Assembly: GCA_937900415.1 (NCBI GenBank)
Contig: CALCEY010000005.1
Location: forward strand, 62,001 to 126,000
DNA from: an uncultured Clostridia bacterium
Lineage (GTDB): Bacteria; Bacillota; Clostridia; Peptostreptococcales; Anaerovoracaceae
DNA length: 64,000 nt
Reading direction: 5' to 3'
The notes beneath the pieces were generated by a model. The model had not been told where the DNA came from, ran no database searches, and was given only the letters and a program-made list of their open reading frames with translations. Of this stretch, positions 7,881-16,691 are shown piece by piece (within the stretch, counting starts at the first letter, position 1; every line of letters begins with the position of its first letter). The translations under genes were made by a program, and so were the position numbers.

Positions 7881-10800
7881 TTATTTATCTGCTTTTATCC
7901 TTGCGCCCACAGCTGCAATCAACCCTATGGCAGAGACTGCCAGCAGCGCTAAAAGTCCTCCCAGTCCGCTGCTGTCTCCTGTTTTGCCTGCGCCCTTGCC
8001 GGAATTCTTATCTTCCTCTCCTGCATCTGCGTCAGGAGCTTCATCCTCCCGCATAATGTTTGTAAATACAAGCGAATCGCTTTCAACTGATGCTTTCAGA
8101 ACTGAATCCTCGTCTTTTACATAAACCTTAACCTTATATACAGTTTCGTCATATTCAACGCCTTTCTGATTATCATTTACCTCTCTTACGGTATAGTTAT
8201 ATTCTCCTGCCCTGCTGTAACGGATTTCGTCAAATATAACCCTTCCTTTTTCATCGTTTTCAGCAGTAGAAATAAGTTTTCCATTTTCGTCCCTGAGTTC
8301 AAAGGCAAACCTGCCTTCATCAAGCTTCCCGCCTTTAAATATCTTCGCAGCGCCTAAAACGACGGAGGCTTCTTCGGTAACATGATATTCATTTTCAAAT
8401 ACGATGGAGGCCTGTTGTTCCTTTTCGTTTTTTGCCGAATCACCGCGTACCTTAGATGAACTGTCAGCTTCGCCGCCCTTGAGCATATGAGTTACGGACA
8501 GCGTACCGTCTCCGTTATCCTTAACCTCTGTAATTATATTGAAGCTGCTGCCGTCATAAGTTATTCCAGGCTCATTTCCTTTGACTTCACGAACCACATA
8601 ATTATAGATTCCCGGCTTTGTGTACTCTATGGAGCTGAAGGTTACGTTTCCTTTTTCGTCATTTCTGCCGGTCGCCACAGTCTTTCCGTCTTCCGAAAGC
8701 TCAAAATCAAACTCGTACTCTGACAGCTCAGCGCCGTTGAGAAGCTTCGTTATGCTTATCGTATCCGTAATGCTTGACTCAGACGGGGTCGTTATCCCGT
8801 AAGTATTTACGAAGGTAAAGAGCGCGCCCTGTTCATTATCCGGCGTAGCAGTCAGATGGCCTTTTCCGTCATCTTTAAGCGTAATTTTAAATTCGCAGTC
8901 GCTGCCGTTGTCTATTCCCGGAACGCTTCCCGTCTCTTCTGCCTTATAGGTAAATACTCTCGTTCTCGAACCGTCGGCGGCAGGTTCTGCGTCCTTCAGC
9001 ATATCAAGGCTGAAATTAACATCTCCAAAGACTATATTTCCGTTGCCGTCGTTTGAAGCAGTATCAGCTGCCGGCATAGGAGCGCCGTCTAAGCCTGTCA
9101 GTTTGAAGCTGAATTTTCCTTCTATGTCCGGAGGATTCAGCCCCGGTGCAGACTTCAAGACTTTGCTTCCCGATATGTTTACAGAAACATCTTCACCGGT
9201 GGAATAACTGTTGCGGAAAATCATTCCGTCCTTCTCCGGATAATTTACTTTGGCAGTAAGGCCGCCTTTTCCGTCGTCCGTCACTGTAACGGTAAAGTCA
9301 AAAGACGTCTTGACCCCTGTTATACCCAGTTCGCTAAAGTTTTCGTTTTTTTCCTCCGCTGTATAGCTGAGCGTCCATACGTCATTTCCTTCTTTAACGC
9401 TCTTCACTGCATATCCGTCTTTTTCGGCTTCCTTCAGAGCTGCTGTGGTATATTCAAATTGCTTATCGAAAATCACTTTTCCGCTCTCATCGCTTGCGCC
9501 TCTCATAACTGTTTTCGGCTCTGCGTTTTTGGTCTTTACCTCAAATCTGAATTCTCCGTCTTTAAGAGGTCTGCCTTCGAGTTCTTTTCTTGCAGTAAGA
9601 ACCGCAAGCCCCTTTTCTCCGGTCTCAGCCGTATACTCGTTCGAGAATTCCACTGCGGCTCCATCAGCTTCTGTCTGTCCAGTAATGTAAGTATATACCT
9701 TATCTTTCTCTCCGTTCTTGGAAATTGCAGTTGTTACCTGTAATCTGCCGTCGGTTTTATCCTCGATATAAATGCTTACTGTTCTCTTTTCGGTATCGTA
9801 AGTATATCCGCTTTCCTGCCCGTCCGTCTCGGTTATCTCATAGGTATAAGTTTTGCCTGCATCCTTCATATCAAAATTCAGATGACCGCCCAAATCGAGA
9901 ATCGTAACGGAACGGCCTTCCGCCGCCTCAGGATTTTTTATTTTGAGGCCTTCCTCAGTTAACGACAACTTTTCTCTTGAAGCCTGGTCCTTTCCCTTTA
10001 CGGTAAATTCAAACTTTCCGGCCTCCATGTCTCTTCCATTCAATACTTTTCGTATCGAAAGGCCACCTGCATCGCCATAATCCATAGAAGCGCTGTACCT
10101 GTTGGTAAACCTTTTATTGGTTACGAGCGGCGCAGCTGTCAAGGTTCCGTCTCCGTTATCTGTCACTGTAACTTCTAAAACAGCCTTGTTGTCGGAATAC
10201 GTTATTCCGGGTATGCTTCCCTTTACTTCTGTTATCTCATATCTGTATGCCTTTGCTTCACTGAATATTATTTCACCGAAACCGAACTCTACGAACTGCT
10301 CTTCTTTTTCTCCGCCTGTGTTTTTCACCTTGACAGACTGTTTTTCAGGCATAGGGGCGCCTTCGGTGAGTGCTGTTATCTTAAACTCGAATTCGTCTGT
10401 TTCAAGCCAGTCTCTGCCCATGAGCACCTTGGTGAAAAATCCGTTTGTATCGAGAATCTCATCCCTGGCTTTATAATTGTTTACAAAGCTTACTTCAGGA
10501 GTTTCACTCCGGCTGTCGTAAACACCTATTACTGTATTATCATCTTTTCCTTTTGCATCCTTTATCCTCGTAACGGTAGTTTCTGCTTGCAGCTGTCCGT
10601 TCTGAGCAGGATCTGATACAACTATGGAAATCTGATACACAGATTTGTCATATGTTATTCCAATATCCTGTGCGCCTTCGTTTTCATAAACTCTGTATAC
10701 GAATGTCTTGCCTATATCTTCAGCAGTGAATTCAAGGTTCAGCAGCTTCCTTACCGACGATTTTTCACCATCCTCAGCTCTGCCGTTTTTAAAATTTTTA

Positions 10801-13800
10801 TCGGCTGCCGTAATATCAGCTCCCTCATCTGCCTCCATTGAAAAACTGAATTCGCCTATAGACATATCTCTTCCGTTCAATGTTTTTGAAACTGTCAGTC
10901 CGCCTCTTCCGCCGTAATTCAACGACGCATTATACACGTTCTTAAAGAACGCCTTATCTTCGGAATCGTTTGCCGTTCCATTATCGTAAGCTGTCTCTGC
11001 TACAAGCTGTCCTTCGCCGTTATCTCTGACGGTAACCGTAACCTTTGCCGTATGCTCGTCATATGTAACGCCGCCAGCACTTCCCTTTTCCTCGGTAACA
11101 TCAAACATATATATGCCCGGTTTGCTCAATGTCATATCTCCGAAGGAAAAGCGCTCCGCAATTCCGTTTTGAGCTTCCGAAACATGAGCCTCCGCTTTTT
11201 CAGCCGCTTTGTCCCAGCCTTCCACGATTATTTCGCCATTTTCAATCGCTTCGGCGGTAGATTGATTCGCCGCCTTAAGCTTAAAGGTAAATTTCTCGCC
11301 GTCCTTCATATCGCGGCCTGTAAGAATTTTTTCTCCTTTTATCGCCTCATTTCCTGCAAGCTGCGCTGATTCCGGCCTGTATTCGTTTCTGAAGGTCACT
11401 TTAAAATCGTTAATCGGTTCGGCAGGCTCCCTTCCGTTTTCGGTGCTGTAATAGGTAACTTCTACGGAAACTACAGGCGCGCCGGCCTCCTCTTCCACAA
11501 CATCAGGTGAAAATCTGGCGATATACATGTTAGGATCGTACTTCATGCCCTTATAAGTATAGTCGTTTTCTTCTGTGGCTTCTTTCGGCATAACTTCTGT
11601 AAGCAGATAGTCATAATGCTCCCTTGTATGTTTATCTGTGAATTCCATCATGCCGTAGGATATGGACGGACCGTCGTTTTCAACTGTAAAGGAGCTTACC
11701 TCAGCTATTCCGTCCGGCACAGGCGCGCCCTCTGTCAGCGGCTTTACCATGAATTCAAAACTGCACGCTGAAAGAGGCTTAGATCCCGAATAATCAGCAT
11801 ACTGCTTTGTTCCTACAGGCGCTGCAAAAACGGAATCTGCTGAATATTTATTTGTAAACAGCGCTTTCTCAGCTGCTGTTCCCGTCTCCTGTGCGTCGTC
11901 TCCGGTAGCCTGCGTCATTTTCGACTCTGCCTTAAGCGCTCCGCTTCCATCGTCTGAAACGTTAACCTCTACGGTATAAAGCGCCTGTGAATAGGAGATT
12001 CCGGGAGTTTTTTCAGCCGGTTCCTCTTCATATATCACATAGCTATAAGTTCCCGGTTTTGTGAAATCAGCCTTTCCGAAATCGAAAGAGACCTCCGATC
12101 CGTCGTCATAATTTTCATCCGGGCCTGCGACCAGCACTGCCTCCGTCTGCTCTGTTTCAGGGGCATTACCTTGCGCTTTTATGACAAATTTAAAGGATTC
12201 TCCCGTTTTCCAGTCTCTTCCGTCAAGTATTTTGCCTCCCTTAAAGAACTCTGCCGTATCTGCGGATTCCGGCAGCACAGCTTTATAGCTGTTTACAAAA
12301 GAGGCCGCTGACACAGTTCCGCCCGTTATCGTTCCCTTATCGCCTTCTGCTGAAATCCGCTGAAATCCTGCCGGCATATTCTGCTCCGTAACCTTATAGG
12401 CAGTTCCGTCAGGTAAACCGTATATGAACATGGTCTGACCGTCTTTAAGCTTAAAAACGTCTTTATCCTCAACAGTCAAGTCTTCTCCCTGCTGTTTCAT
12501 GTCATCGCCGAAGAGCCTGGCTGTATAAGATCCTTCCGCTCCGTTCAAATCAAGCAGAAATTCAAATTCTTTGTCTTTTATTGTTTCCTTATCGAACCCG
12601 TCGGCAGTCTCCGATACTTTGGCTACCTTCAGAGTTCCCGGAAGCTCTATGTCTATACGCCCGTTGTTTCCTAAATATACCCTTATTCTTTCGGCATTTG
12701 AAACATCCATATCGTTCCATACCGGATTTATGATTTCTTCGGCCGTTCCTGTAGCATTATCGGCCTTTAACGCATATAGATTTGTCACTGAAGCCAGTCT
12801 CGGCGTTCCCACAGGTATATAATACTGATTGTTTTCTCCAACTTCAGCCGCTTTCAGAAGCTGTTCGAGAGCTTGCCCTGCCTCCATCTTCACTGAATAC
12901 AGCTGTTCTGTCGTTTCTTTTGTGTCGTAATACGACCTCGGATAATAATATTCCGCATGTCCATAAAGATTATCCTTCGTTACAGGCTTCTTACATTCTT
13001 CATCAAGATATAGATAAGAATCTTCTGTAAAATAATAAAAGCTGTTGCTCTCCGCCGGAGTAAACTCAGAGGTCGCGCTTCCGCTCTTCGCTCCTCTGGT
13101 GAAATCGTTGGAATAAAAGCTCACTTTGCCGTCCGCCGAATTTTCTTTTATATACTGTGAAAGCCGGCTGTCAGGCTCTTTCAGACTTTCGGCAACTCCG
13201 TCCTTAAGACTTGCCCCGTAAAACAGTCTTATTGGATAAGTTTCGTTCACCTGCGTCGTCACATTGTCCTCATCTCCATTATCTACCTTAAAATCCCTCA
13301 GCGGTATCATGGCCGCCGGAATCTTAACCGTTACAAGGTCTCCTGTCTCAAGTCCGCTTCCGTGTTTCACCGTTATTATTATGCTGTTCAGATTTCCGTC
13401 CGGATAAATACTGTTTCCGGCAGTACCCTCAAAGATATAGGTATCCGTATCGCCTGACGTGACCTTTCCGTCTCTCGGAAGAGTAAATTTCTTATCTGCA
13501 AAGACTATGCTCCTGAAGTCATCTACCTTCATATAGGAGCCCAGGCGATCCGTTATCGTTATATAGCCGTCCTTTTGAGCGTTTGTAGGATCTCCGCTTG
13601 GATTTTCCATCGCTGTAGGGTAACCGGCTGATTCTATTATTTCCTCTGAAATGGTCTTGAAGATGTCGTTCAATTGCGCAGAATCATTGGCGACCTTATA
13701 GTAAGCCGCCTCATCGTTCACTCTCTTGCCTAAATCAGTATAGTTTTCAGCCTCCGGATAATTGCTCGACATACCGTTCATATAGCGATTCACATCATTT

Positions 13801-14879
13801 GTTCCGCTTGGGTCCGCCCCTTCAAACACTCCAATCGTATATATAGAGGTTCCGCTGTCTTTCATCTCTCTGGCGCTTCCTATCGCACTGTTGGCAACGC
13901 TTGCATCGAATCCGCTCTGATGATTTGGCTCGCCGTCAGTGAAAAAGATTACTATCTTTTTTGCATTTTCCCTGGCACCTCCGAGCACAGCCGAGGCATC
14001 TGCCATTCCGCTGTCTGCATAAGTTGCTCCGTTGGCATAAAGATCATTAATAATTTCTTTCATGCTTCCTTTATTATTTTCGCCCGGAGCCGTAAGATTT
14101 AATTTTATATCGCTTCCGCTGGCATAGGTAACCACTGAAAGCCTGTGTTTTTCTTCATCTTTGTCAATATTTCCGTTTGCCTCTGCTGTAGCGTCTATGA
14201 AGCTGTTGACAGCCGCTTTGAGAGCGTCTATTTTTTGAAGATTTCTTCTCGTATATGCCTGAAGGTGATCAGGATTATTGTCGTCCTCACCTGTTTTCAG
14301 CTCCACAGGTTCTCCGTTAAGCTCCCAGTGGTACCCTCCTAAAAGCCATCCTTCTTTATCCAGTTTGAGATACTGTCCGTCTACATATACAAACCTTTCG
14401 CCTGTAAATATTCCGGCCTCGACGTCATATGTTTTTTCATAGACATAATCGTCTCCCAGTCTGTCATCCATACTGCCTGAGGTATCGAGAACCATTACAA
14501 TATCAAGGGGCGCTCCTCCCGTTACGGTTCTTATGTTTGACGTCGAAGACAGAGCTGAAAGAGCCACCAGAAAATCCGACTTTCCTTTTTCTACCGTTAT
14601 CCCCGCTGATTCAAAGACAGCGTCATGGTCAAGCACCGTCTTATCCGTCCATACACGACCTATATATTTGGTCGTGTCCTCCGCTACAGCCGTCCAATCG
14701 TCCATGGAGGAAGGGTCTGTAACGATATTTCGCACATGCCATTCCTTCGTCTCTTTTCCGCCGCTTTGACCTGACGAGGCATATATGATTCCGGCCGAAA
14801 CCATACATGCTATCAGCAAAACGGTTAGAAAGGGAAGTATGCGTTTTCTGATACTTCGTGATATTTTTTTCTCTCTCAT
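7881..14879 (-). CDS. Giant surface adhesin: VWA domain plus about ten pilin isopeptide (FctA/Spy0128-like) repeats
   Basis: A 2,332-residue cell-surface protein. Residues 1-36 are a signal peptide. A von Willebrand A domain follows, with MIDAS motif DTSGS at 132-136 and the IFFTDGEPN strand downstream. From about residue 860 to 2280 come roughly ten repeats of the streptococcal pilin isopeptide type, each with a core like YxYxVxEVKGxxPGITYD and a DNGDGTL turn, the fold stabilised by Lys-Asn isopeptide bonds. The C-terminus (GKTGDSSGLGG, hydrophobic stretch, RIKADK) resembles a sortase signal, but the motif is AGKTGD rather than LPxTG. The VWA domain suggests binding to host or matrix proteins. 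GGGAG lies 7 nt before the ATG. Directly upstream is a segment bounded by inverted repeats and a tyrosine recombinase gene, so expression is probably phase-variable. Confidence 0.9.
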   Translation of the reverse strand: MREKKISRSIRKRILPFLTVLLIACMVSAGIIYASSGQSGGKETKEWHVRNIVTDPSSMDDWTAVAEDTTKYIGRVWTDKTVLDHDAVFESAGITVEKGKSDFLVALSALSSTSNIRTVTGGAPLDIVMVLDTSGSMDDRLGDDYVYEKTYDVEAGIFTGERFVYVDGQYLKLDKEGWLLGGYHWELNGEPVELKTGEDDNNPDHLQAYTRRNLQKIDALKAAVNSFIDATAEANGNIDKDEEKHRLSVVTYASGSDIKLNLTAPGENNKGSMKEIINDLYANGATYADSGMADASAVLGGARENAKKIVIFFTDGEPNHQSGFDASVANSAIGSAREMKDSGTSIYTIGVFEGADPSGTNDVNRYMNGMSSNYPEAENYTDLGKRVNDEAAYYKVANDSAQLNDIFKTISEEIIESAGYPTAMENPSGDPTNAQKDGYITITDRLGSYMKVDDFRSIVFADKKFTLPRDGKVTSGDTDTYIFEGTAGNSIYPDGNLNSIIITVKHGSGLETGDLVTVKIPAAMIPLRDFKVDNGDEDNVTTQVNETYPIRLFYGASLKDGVAESLKEPDSRLSQYIKENSADGKVSFYSNDFTRGAKSGSATSEFTPAESNSFYYFTEDSYLYLDEECKKPVTKDNLYGHAEYYYPRSYYDTKETTEQLYSVKMEAGQALEQLLKAAEVGENNQYYIPVGTPRLASVTNLYALKADNATGTAEEIINPVWNDMDVSNAERIRVYLGNNGRIDIELPGTLKVAKVSETADGFDKETIKDKEFEFLLDLNGAEGSYTARLFGDDMKQQGEDLTVEDKDVFKLKDGQTMFIYGLPDGTAYKVTEQNMPAGFQRISAEGDKGTITGGTVSAASFVNSYKAVLPESADTAEFFKGGKILDGRDWKTGESFKFVIKAQGNAPETEQTEAVLVAGPDENYDDGSEVSFDFGKADFTKPGTYSYVIYEEEPAEKTPGISYSQALYTVEVNVSDDGSGALKAESKMTQATGDDAQETGTAAEKALFTNKYSADSVFAAPVGTKQYADYSGSKPLSACSFEFMVKPLTEGAPVPDGIAEVSSFTVENDGPSISYGMMEFTDKHTREHYDYLLTEVMPKEATEENDYTYKGMKYDPNMYIARFSPDVVEEEAGAPVVSVEVTYYSTENGREPAEPINDFKVTFRNEYRPESAQLAGNEAIKGEKILTGRDMKDGEKFTFKLKAANQSTAEAIENGEIIVEGWDKAAEKAEAHVSEAQNGIAERFSFGDMTLSKPGIYMFDVTEEKGSAGGVTYDEHTAKVTVTVRDNGEGQLVAETAYDNGTANDSEDKAFFKNVYNASLNYGGRGGLTVSKTLNGRDMSIGEFSFSMEADEGADITAADKNFKNGRAEDGEKSSVRKLLNLEFTAEDIGKTFVYRVYENEGAQDIGITYDKSVYQISIVVSDPAQNGQLQAETTVTRIKDAKGKDDNTVIGVYDSRSETPEVSFVNNYKARDEILDTNGFFTKVLMGRDWLETDEFEFKITALTEGAPMPEKQSVKVKNTGGEKEEQFVEFGFGEIIFSEAKAYRYEITEVKGSIPGITYSDNKAVLEVTVTDNGDGTLTAAPLVTNKRFTNRYSASMDYGDAGGLSIRKVLNGRDMEAGKFEFTVKGKDQASREKLSLTEEGLKIKNPEAAEGRSVTILDLGGHLNFDMKDAGKTYTYEITETDGQESGYTYDTEKRTVSIYIEDKTDGRLQVTTAISKNGEKDKVYTYITGQTEADGAAVEFSNEYTAETGEKGLAVLTARKELEGRPLKDGEFRFEVKTKNAEPKTVMRGASDESGKVIFDKQFEYTTAALKEAEKDGYAVKSVKEGNDVWTLSYTAEEKNENFSELGITGVKTSFDFTVTVTDDGKGGLTAKVNYPEKDGMIFRNSYSTGEDVSVNISGSKVLKSAPGLNPPDIEGKFSFKLTGLDGAPMPAADTASNDGNGNIVFGDVNFSLDMLKDAEPAADGSRTRVFTYKAEETGSVPGIDNGSDCEFKITLKDDGKGHLTATPDNEQGALFTFVNTYGITTPSESSITDTISITKLLNGAELSEYEFDFELSEDGKTVATGRNDEKGNVTFSSIEYTKPGIYNYVVREVKGNEPGITYDGSSFNIITEVKDNGDGTLSVTHMLKGGEADSSSKVRGDSAKNEKEQQASIVFENEYHVTEEASVVLGAAKIFKGGKLDEGRFAFELRDENGKLISTAENDEKGRVIFDEIRYSRAGEYNYTVREVNDNQKGVEYDETVYKVKVYVKDEDSVLKASVESDSLVFTNIMREDEAPDADAGEEDKNSGKGAGKTGDSSGLGGLLALLAVSAIGLIAAVGARIKADK

Positions 14880-14934
14880 CTTGGTTCTCCCTTCTACCTC
14901 TTATATTTCAAGATATTTGTCAGCATATCTGCCT

Positions 14935-14962
14935 TTTAAACATAATGTAGATTATGTTTAAA
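14935..14962. repeat. Left inverted repeat of the putative invertible segment
   Basis: A 28-bp near-palindrome: TTTAAACATAAT, centre GTAG, ATTATGTTTAAA. Its 20-bp core (14939-14958) is the exact reverse complement of the core at 15512-15531. Two inverted arms around a short asymmetric centre is the architecture of a tyrosine recombinase crossover site. Confidence 0.85.
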
Positions 14963-15508
14963 TCAGTCGGCGTCTCTCAGAATCTAAATGAAAAAGCAGA
15001 ATTTACAAACGGCATTGCAGAGCGTATGGCTCCTGTCAAGACTTTTACCGTAACGTCGCCGCAGGATGATTCTCTTCCCTGAGCCTATAACGTAATCCGC
15101 AGGCTGCGGTCTGCGCTCTCCCAAAGAGGCTGTCGCCTAAAATCATGGGGAACAGCTTTTTATCTGTTATTCGGCAAAAGAAAGGTGACTAAAAATGAAT
15201 TCTTGGACAAAAAAAGAGCAGTATAAAACAATGAGATATAGAGATATAGAAATACAGAAAATTATTCAAATCGAAAATTTATATATAGGTCCTATATAAG
15301 AAATGAATAAAAAATAGATTATATTAAATATAAAAGCTTTATAAAAGTACAGATGTAATTTGATTTCAGAGGAATATTTGAGCAGCAGAAAACAATGGGC
15401 CGAATAAAGGATTTGCCTCAGACGTTTTTTATTATATATTTTTGGTTTTTTATGGTATTTATTGCATATGTATGATATAATTCCAAGTAACTGAACAGTA
15501 TTTCGCCG
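14963..15508. other. Putative invertible promoter segment upstream of the giant adhesin
   Basis: About 550 bp between the two inverted repeats, with no credible coding sequence. Its right half is very A+T-rich. An extended -10 motif near the right end faces rightwards, away from the adhesin gene. I found no convincing leftward promoter at the left end: TTGACA at 15034-15039 on the minus strand lacks a -10 partner. The deposited orientation is therefore probably OFF. Inversion would place the extended -10 at about 14989-14994 on the minus strand, about 110 bp upstream of the adhesin ATG. A small palindrome CCGCAG-G-CTGCGG sits at 15097-15109. Confidence 0.7.
15473..15481 (+). promoter_or_regulatory. 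Extended -10 promoter facing out of the invertible segment
   Basis: TGATATAAT matches the extended -10 consensus TGnTATAAT, with A/T-rich sequence upstream that could serve as an UP element. No good -35 is present. In this orientation the transcript would run through the right inverted repeat, which folds into a hairpin followed by TTTGTTTT and may stop it. Confidence 0.5.
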
Positions 15509-15534
15509 TGCAACATAATCTACATTATGTTGCA
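15509..15534. repeat. Right inverted repeat of the putative invertible segment
   Basis: A 26-bp palindrome: TGCAACATAAT, centre CTAC, ATTATGTTGCA. Its 20-bp core (15512-15531) is the perfect reverse complement of the left site, so the asymmetric centres (GTAG and CTAC) point in opposite directions. That geometry yields inversion rather than deletion. It ends 26 bp from the stop codon of the recombinase gene. Confidence 0.85.
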
Positions 15535-15560
15535 TTTGTTTTATCGGCAGATTGCCATCC

Positions 15561-16391
15561 TCAAATTATAAGGATGTCCTGCACCTTTTCCAACATGTCC
15601 ATATGGCGTTTCCCCGTTTCCATCGTATATAATCTCGTCGTGTTTATGCTGCTGTGGCCGAGTATATCCGCCAGCCTCACTATATCGCCTTCCATTGAAT
15701 AAAACGTTCTTGCAAACAGATGCCTGAGGTTATGAGGAAACACTTTTTCCAAATCTACCTCCGCCTCTTCACCAAGTTTTTTCATTTTTCTCCAAACCCA
15801 GTTTCTTCCTAAAGGGTTCCCGTTTTTATCAGCGAACACAGGGCCTGATTTAATTCCATTTTTTTCAATATACGAAATCAAAAAATCCCGCACATGCGCC
15901 GGAATGAATATCACCCTTGTTTTATTCTTGCAGTTTACCGTTGCTTTTCCTACATTCACCGCTTCAACGCTGATATACTCAAGCTCGCTTATTCTTATTC
16001 CTGTTGCGCATATGGTCATAAGCAACAAGGCAAATTTCCGGTCTTTCGCCGCGCAAATCATCCTTTTATATTCTTCAACACTGAGCTCTTTCTCTCCGCT
16101 GCAAAACATTTGCCGCTGAAGCTTAATGAGCTTAACGCAGCAGTCCTGTCTATCAATAAACCTAAAAAAAACGTTGAGAGCCACCAGCATAGAATTGACG
16201 CTTGCCGGCGCATAGCTTTCCTTTAAGTTTTCTTTATAGCCAACGGCTTCTTCCTTAGTAATTTCACGGCTGCCGACATATCTTCCGAAAGCCCTCACAT
16301 CACGCACGTACTTTTCACATGTGGCTCTGCTTTTCTCTTCATGCTTCAGATGCAACTCAAATTTCTTCAAATCCTTTTCCTTAAATTTCAT
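15561..16391 (-). CDS. Tyrosine recombinase (XerC/D-like; probable DNA invertase of the adjacent switch)
   Basis: A 276-residue integrase-family enzyme with an N-terminal SAM-like core-binding domain (residues 1-90) and a catalytic domain. The catalytic set is complete: Arg133 (ATGIRISEL), a Lys in CKNKTR (155-157), His220 and Arg223 (HNLRH), His246 (GHSS) and nucleophile Tyr255 (TRLYTM). It is short and has no excisionase or phage gene nearby, which fits a dedicated inversion recombinase rather than a prophage integrase. AGGAGG lies upstream of the ATG. The gene lies 26 bp from the right inverted repeat and reads towards the switch and the adhesin. Its role in inverting that segment is inferred from position. 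Confidence 0.9.
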   Translation of the reverse strand: MKFKEKDLKKFELHLKHEEKSRATCEKYVRDVRAFGRYVGSREITKEEAVGYKENLKESYAPASVNSMLVALNVFFRFIDRQDCCVKLIKLQRQMFCSGEKELSVEEYKRMICAAKDRKFALLLMTICATGIRISELEYISVEAVNVGKATVNCKNKTRVIFIPAHVRDFLISYIEKNGIKSGPVFADKNGNPLGRNWVWRKMKKLGEEAEVDLEKVFPHNLRHLFARTFYSMEGDIVRLADILGHSSINTTRLYTMETGKRHMDMLEKVQDILII

Positions 16392-16691
16392 TCTCTACCT
16401 CCTTGCTTAAATCTTTATTTATCTATATAATTACCGATAAAAAGCAGGTTAATCACAATATATAAAAAAGACGCTTTCCGATTTAATTTTTACGGAAAAC
16501 GTCTTTATAATATTTTTATTCTTTTATGCGAATCTTATTGATTTTCTTTTCAAAACCAGTCTGCACCTCTTTTTTTCTTTTGAGCGGCAAGCTATACCTC
16601 TGGTTTAAAGCTGCAATCACGCCGTAAAACGGTCTCAAAAATCATGCTGCAAAACGATTTCAAAACGATTGCGAAATGCAATCCAACGGCT
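16392..16691. other. Intergenic region holding a terminator, otherwise empty
   Basis: Three hundred bases between the recombinase start and the stop codon of the GGGtGRT gene. Apart from the hairpin at 16467-16506 and the A/T-rich recombinase promoter region near 16400-16460, nothing recognisable was found. Confidence 0.5.
16467..16506. terminator. Bidirectional hairpin terminator
   Basis: AAAGACGCTTTCCG (16467-16480) pairs with CGGAAAACGTCTTT (16493-16506) with one mismatch and a 12-nt loop. A and T tracts flank both sides. It separates the GGGtGRT operon from the recombinase gene. Confidence 0.7.

Noticed and set aside
15034..15039. TTGACA on the minus strand as a promoter for the adhesin in the present orientation
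   Set aside because: The -35 is perfect but the bases 16-18 bp downstream (around AATGCC) do not resemble a -10.
15266..15535. An 89-codon open frame inside the invertible segment
   Set aside because: Very A+T-rich with Lys/Tyr/Phe/Ile-biased composition, no ribosome binding site and no family resemblance; it also crosses the right inverted repeat.
15561..16391. Tyrosine recombinase as a prophage or ICE integrase
   Set aside because: No phage, conjugation or excisionase genes, no tRNA attachment site, and inverted rather than direct repeats next to it.
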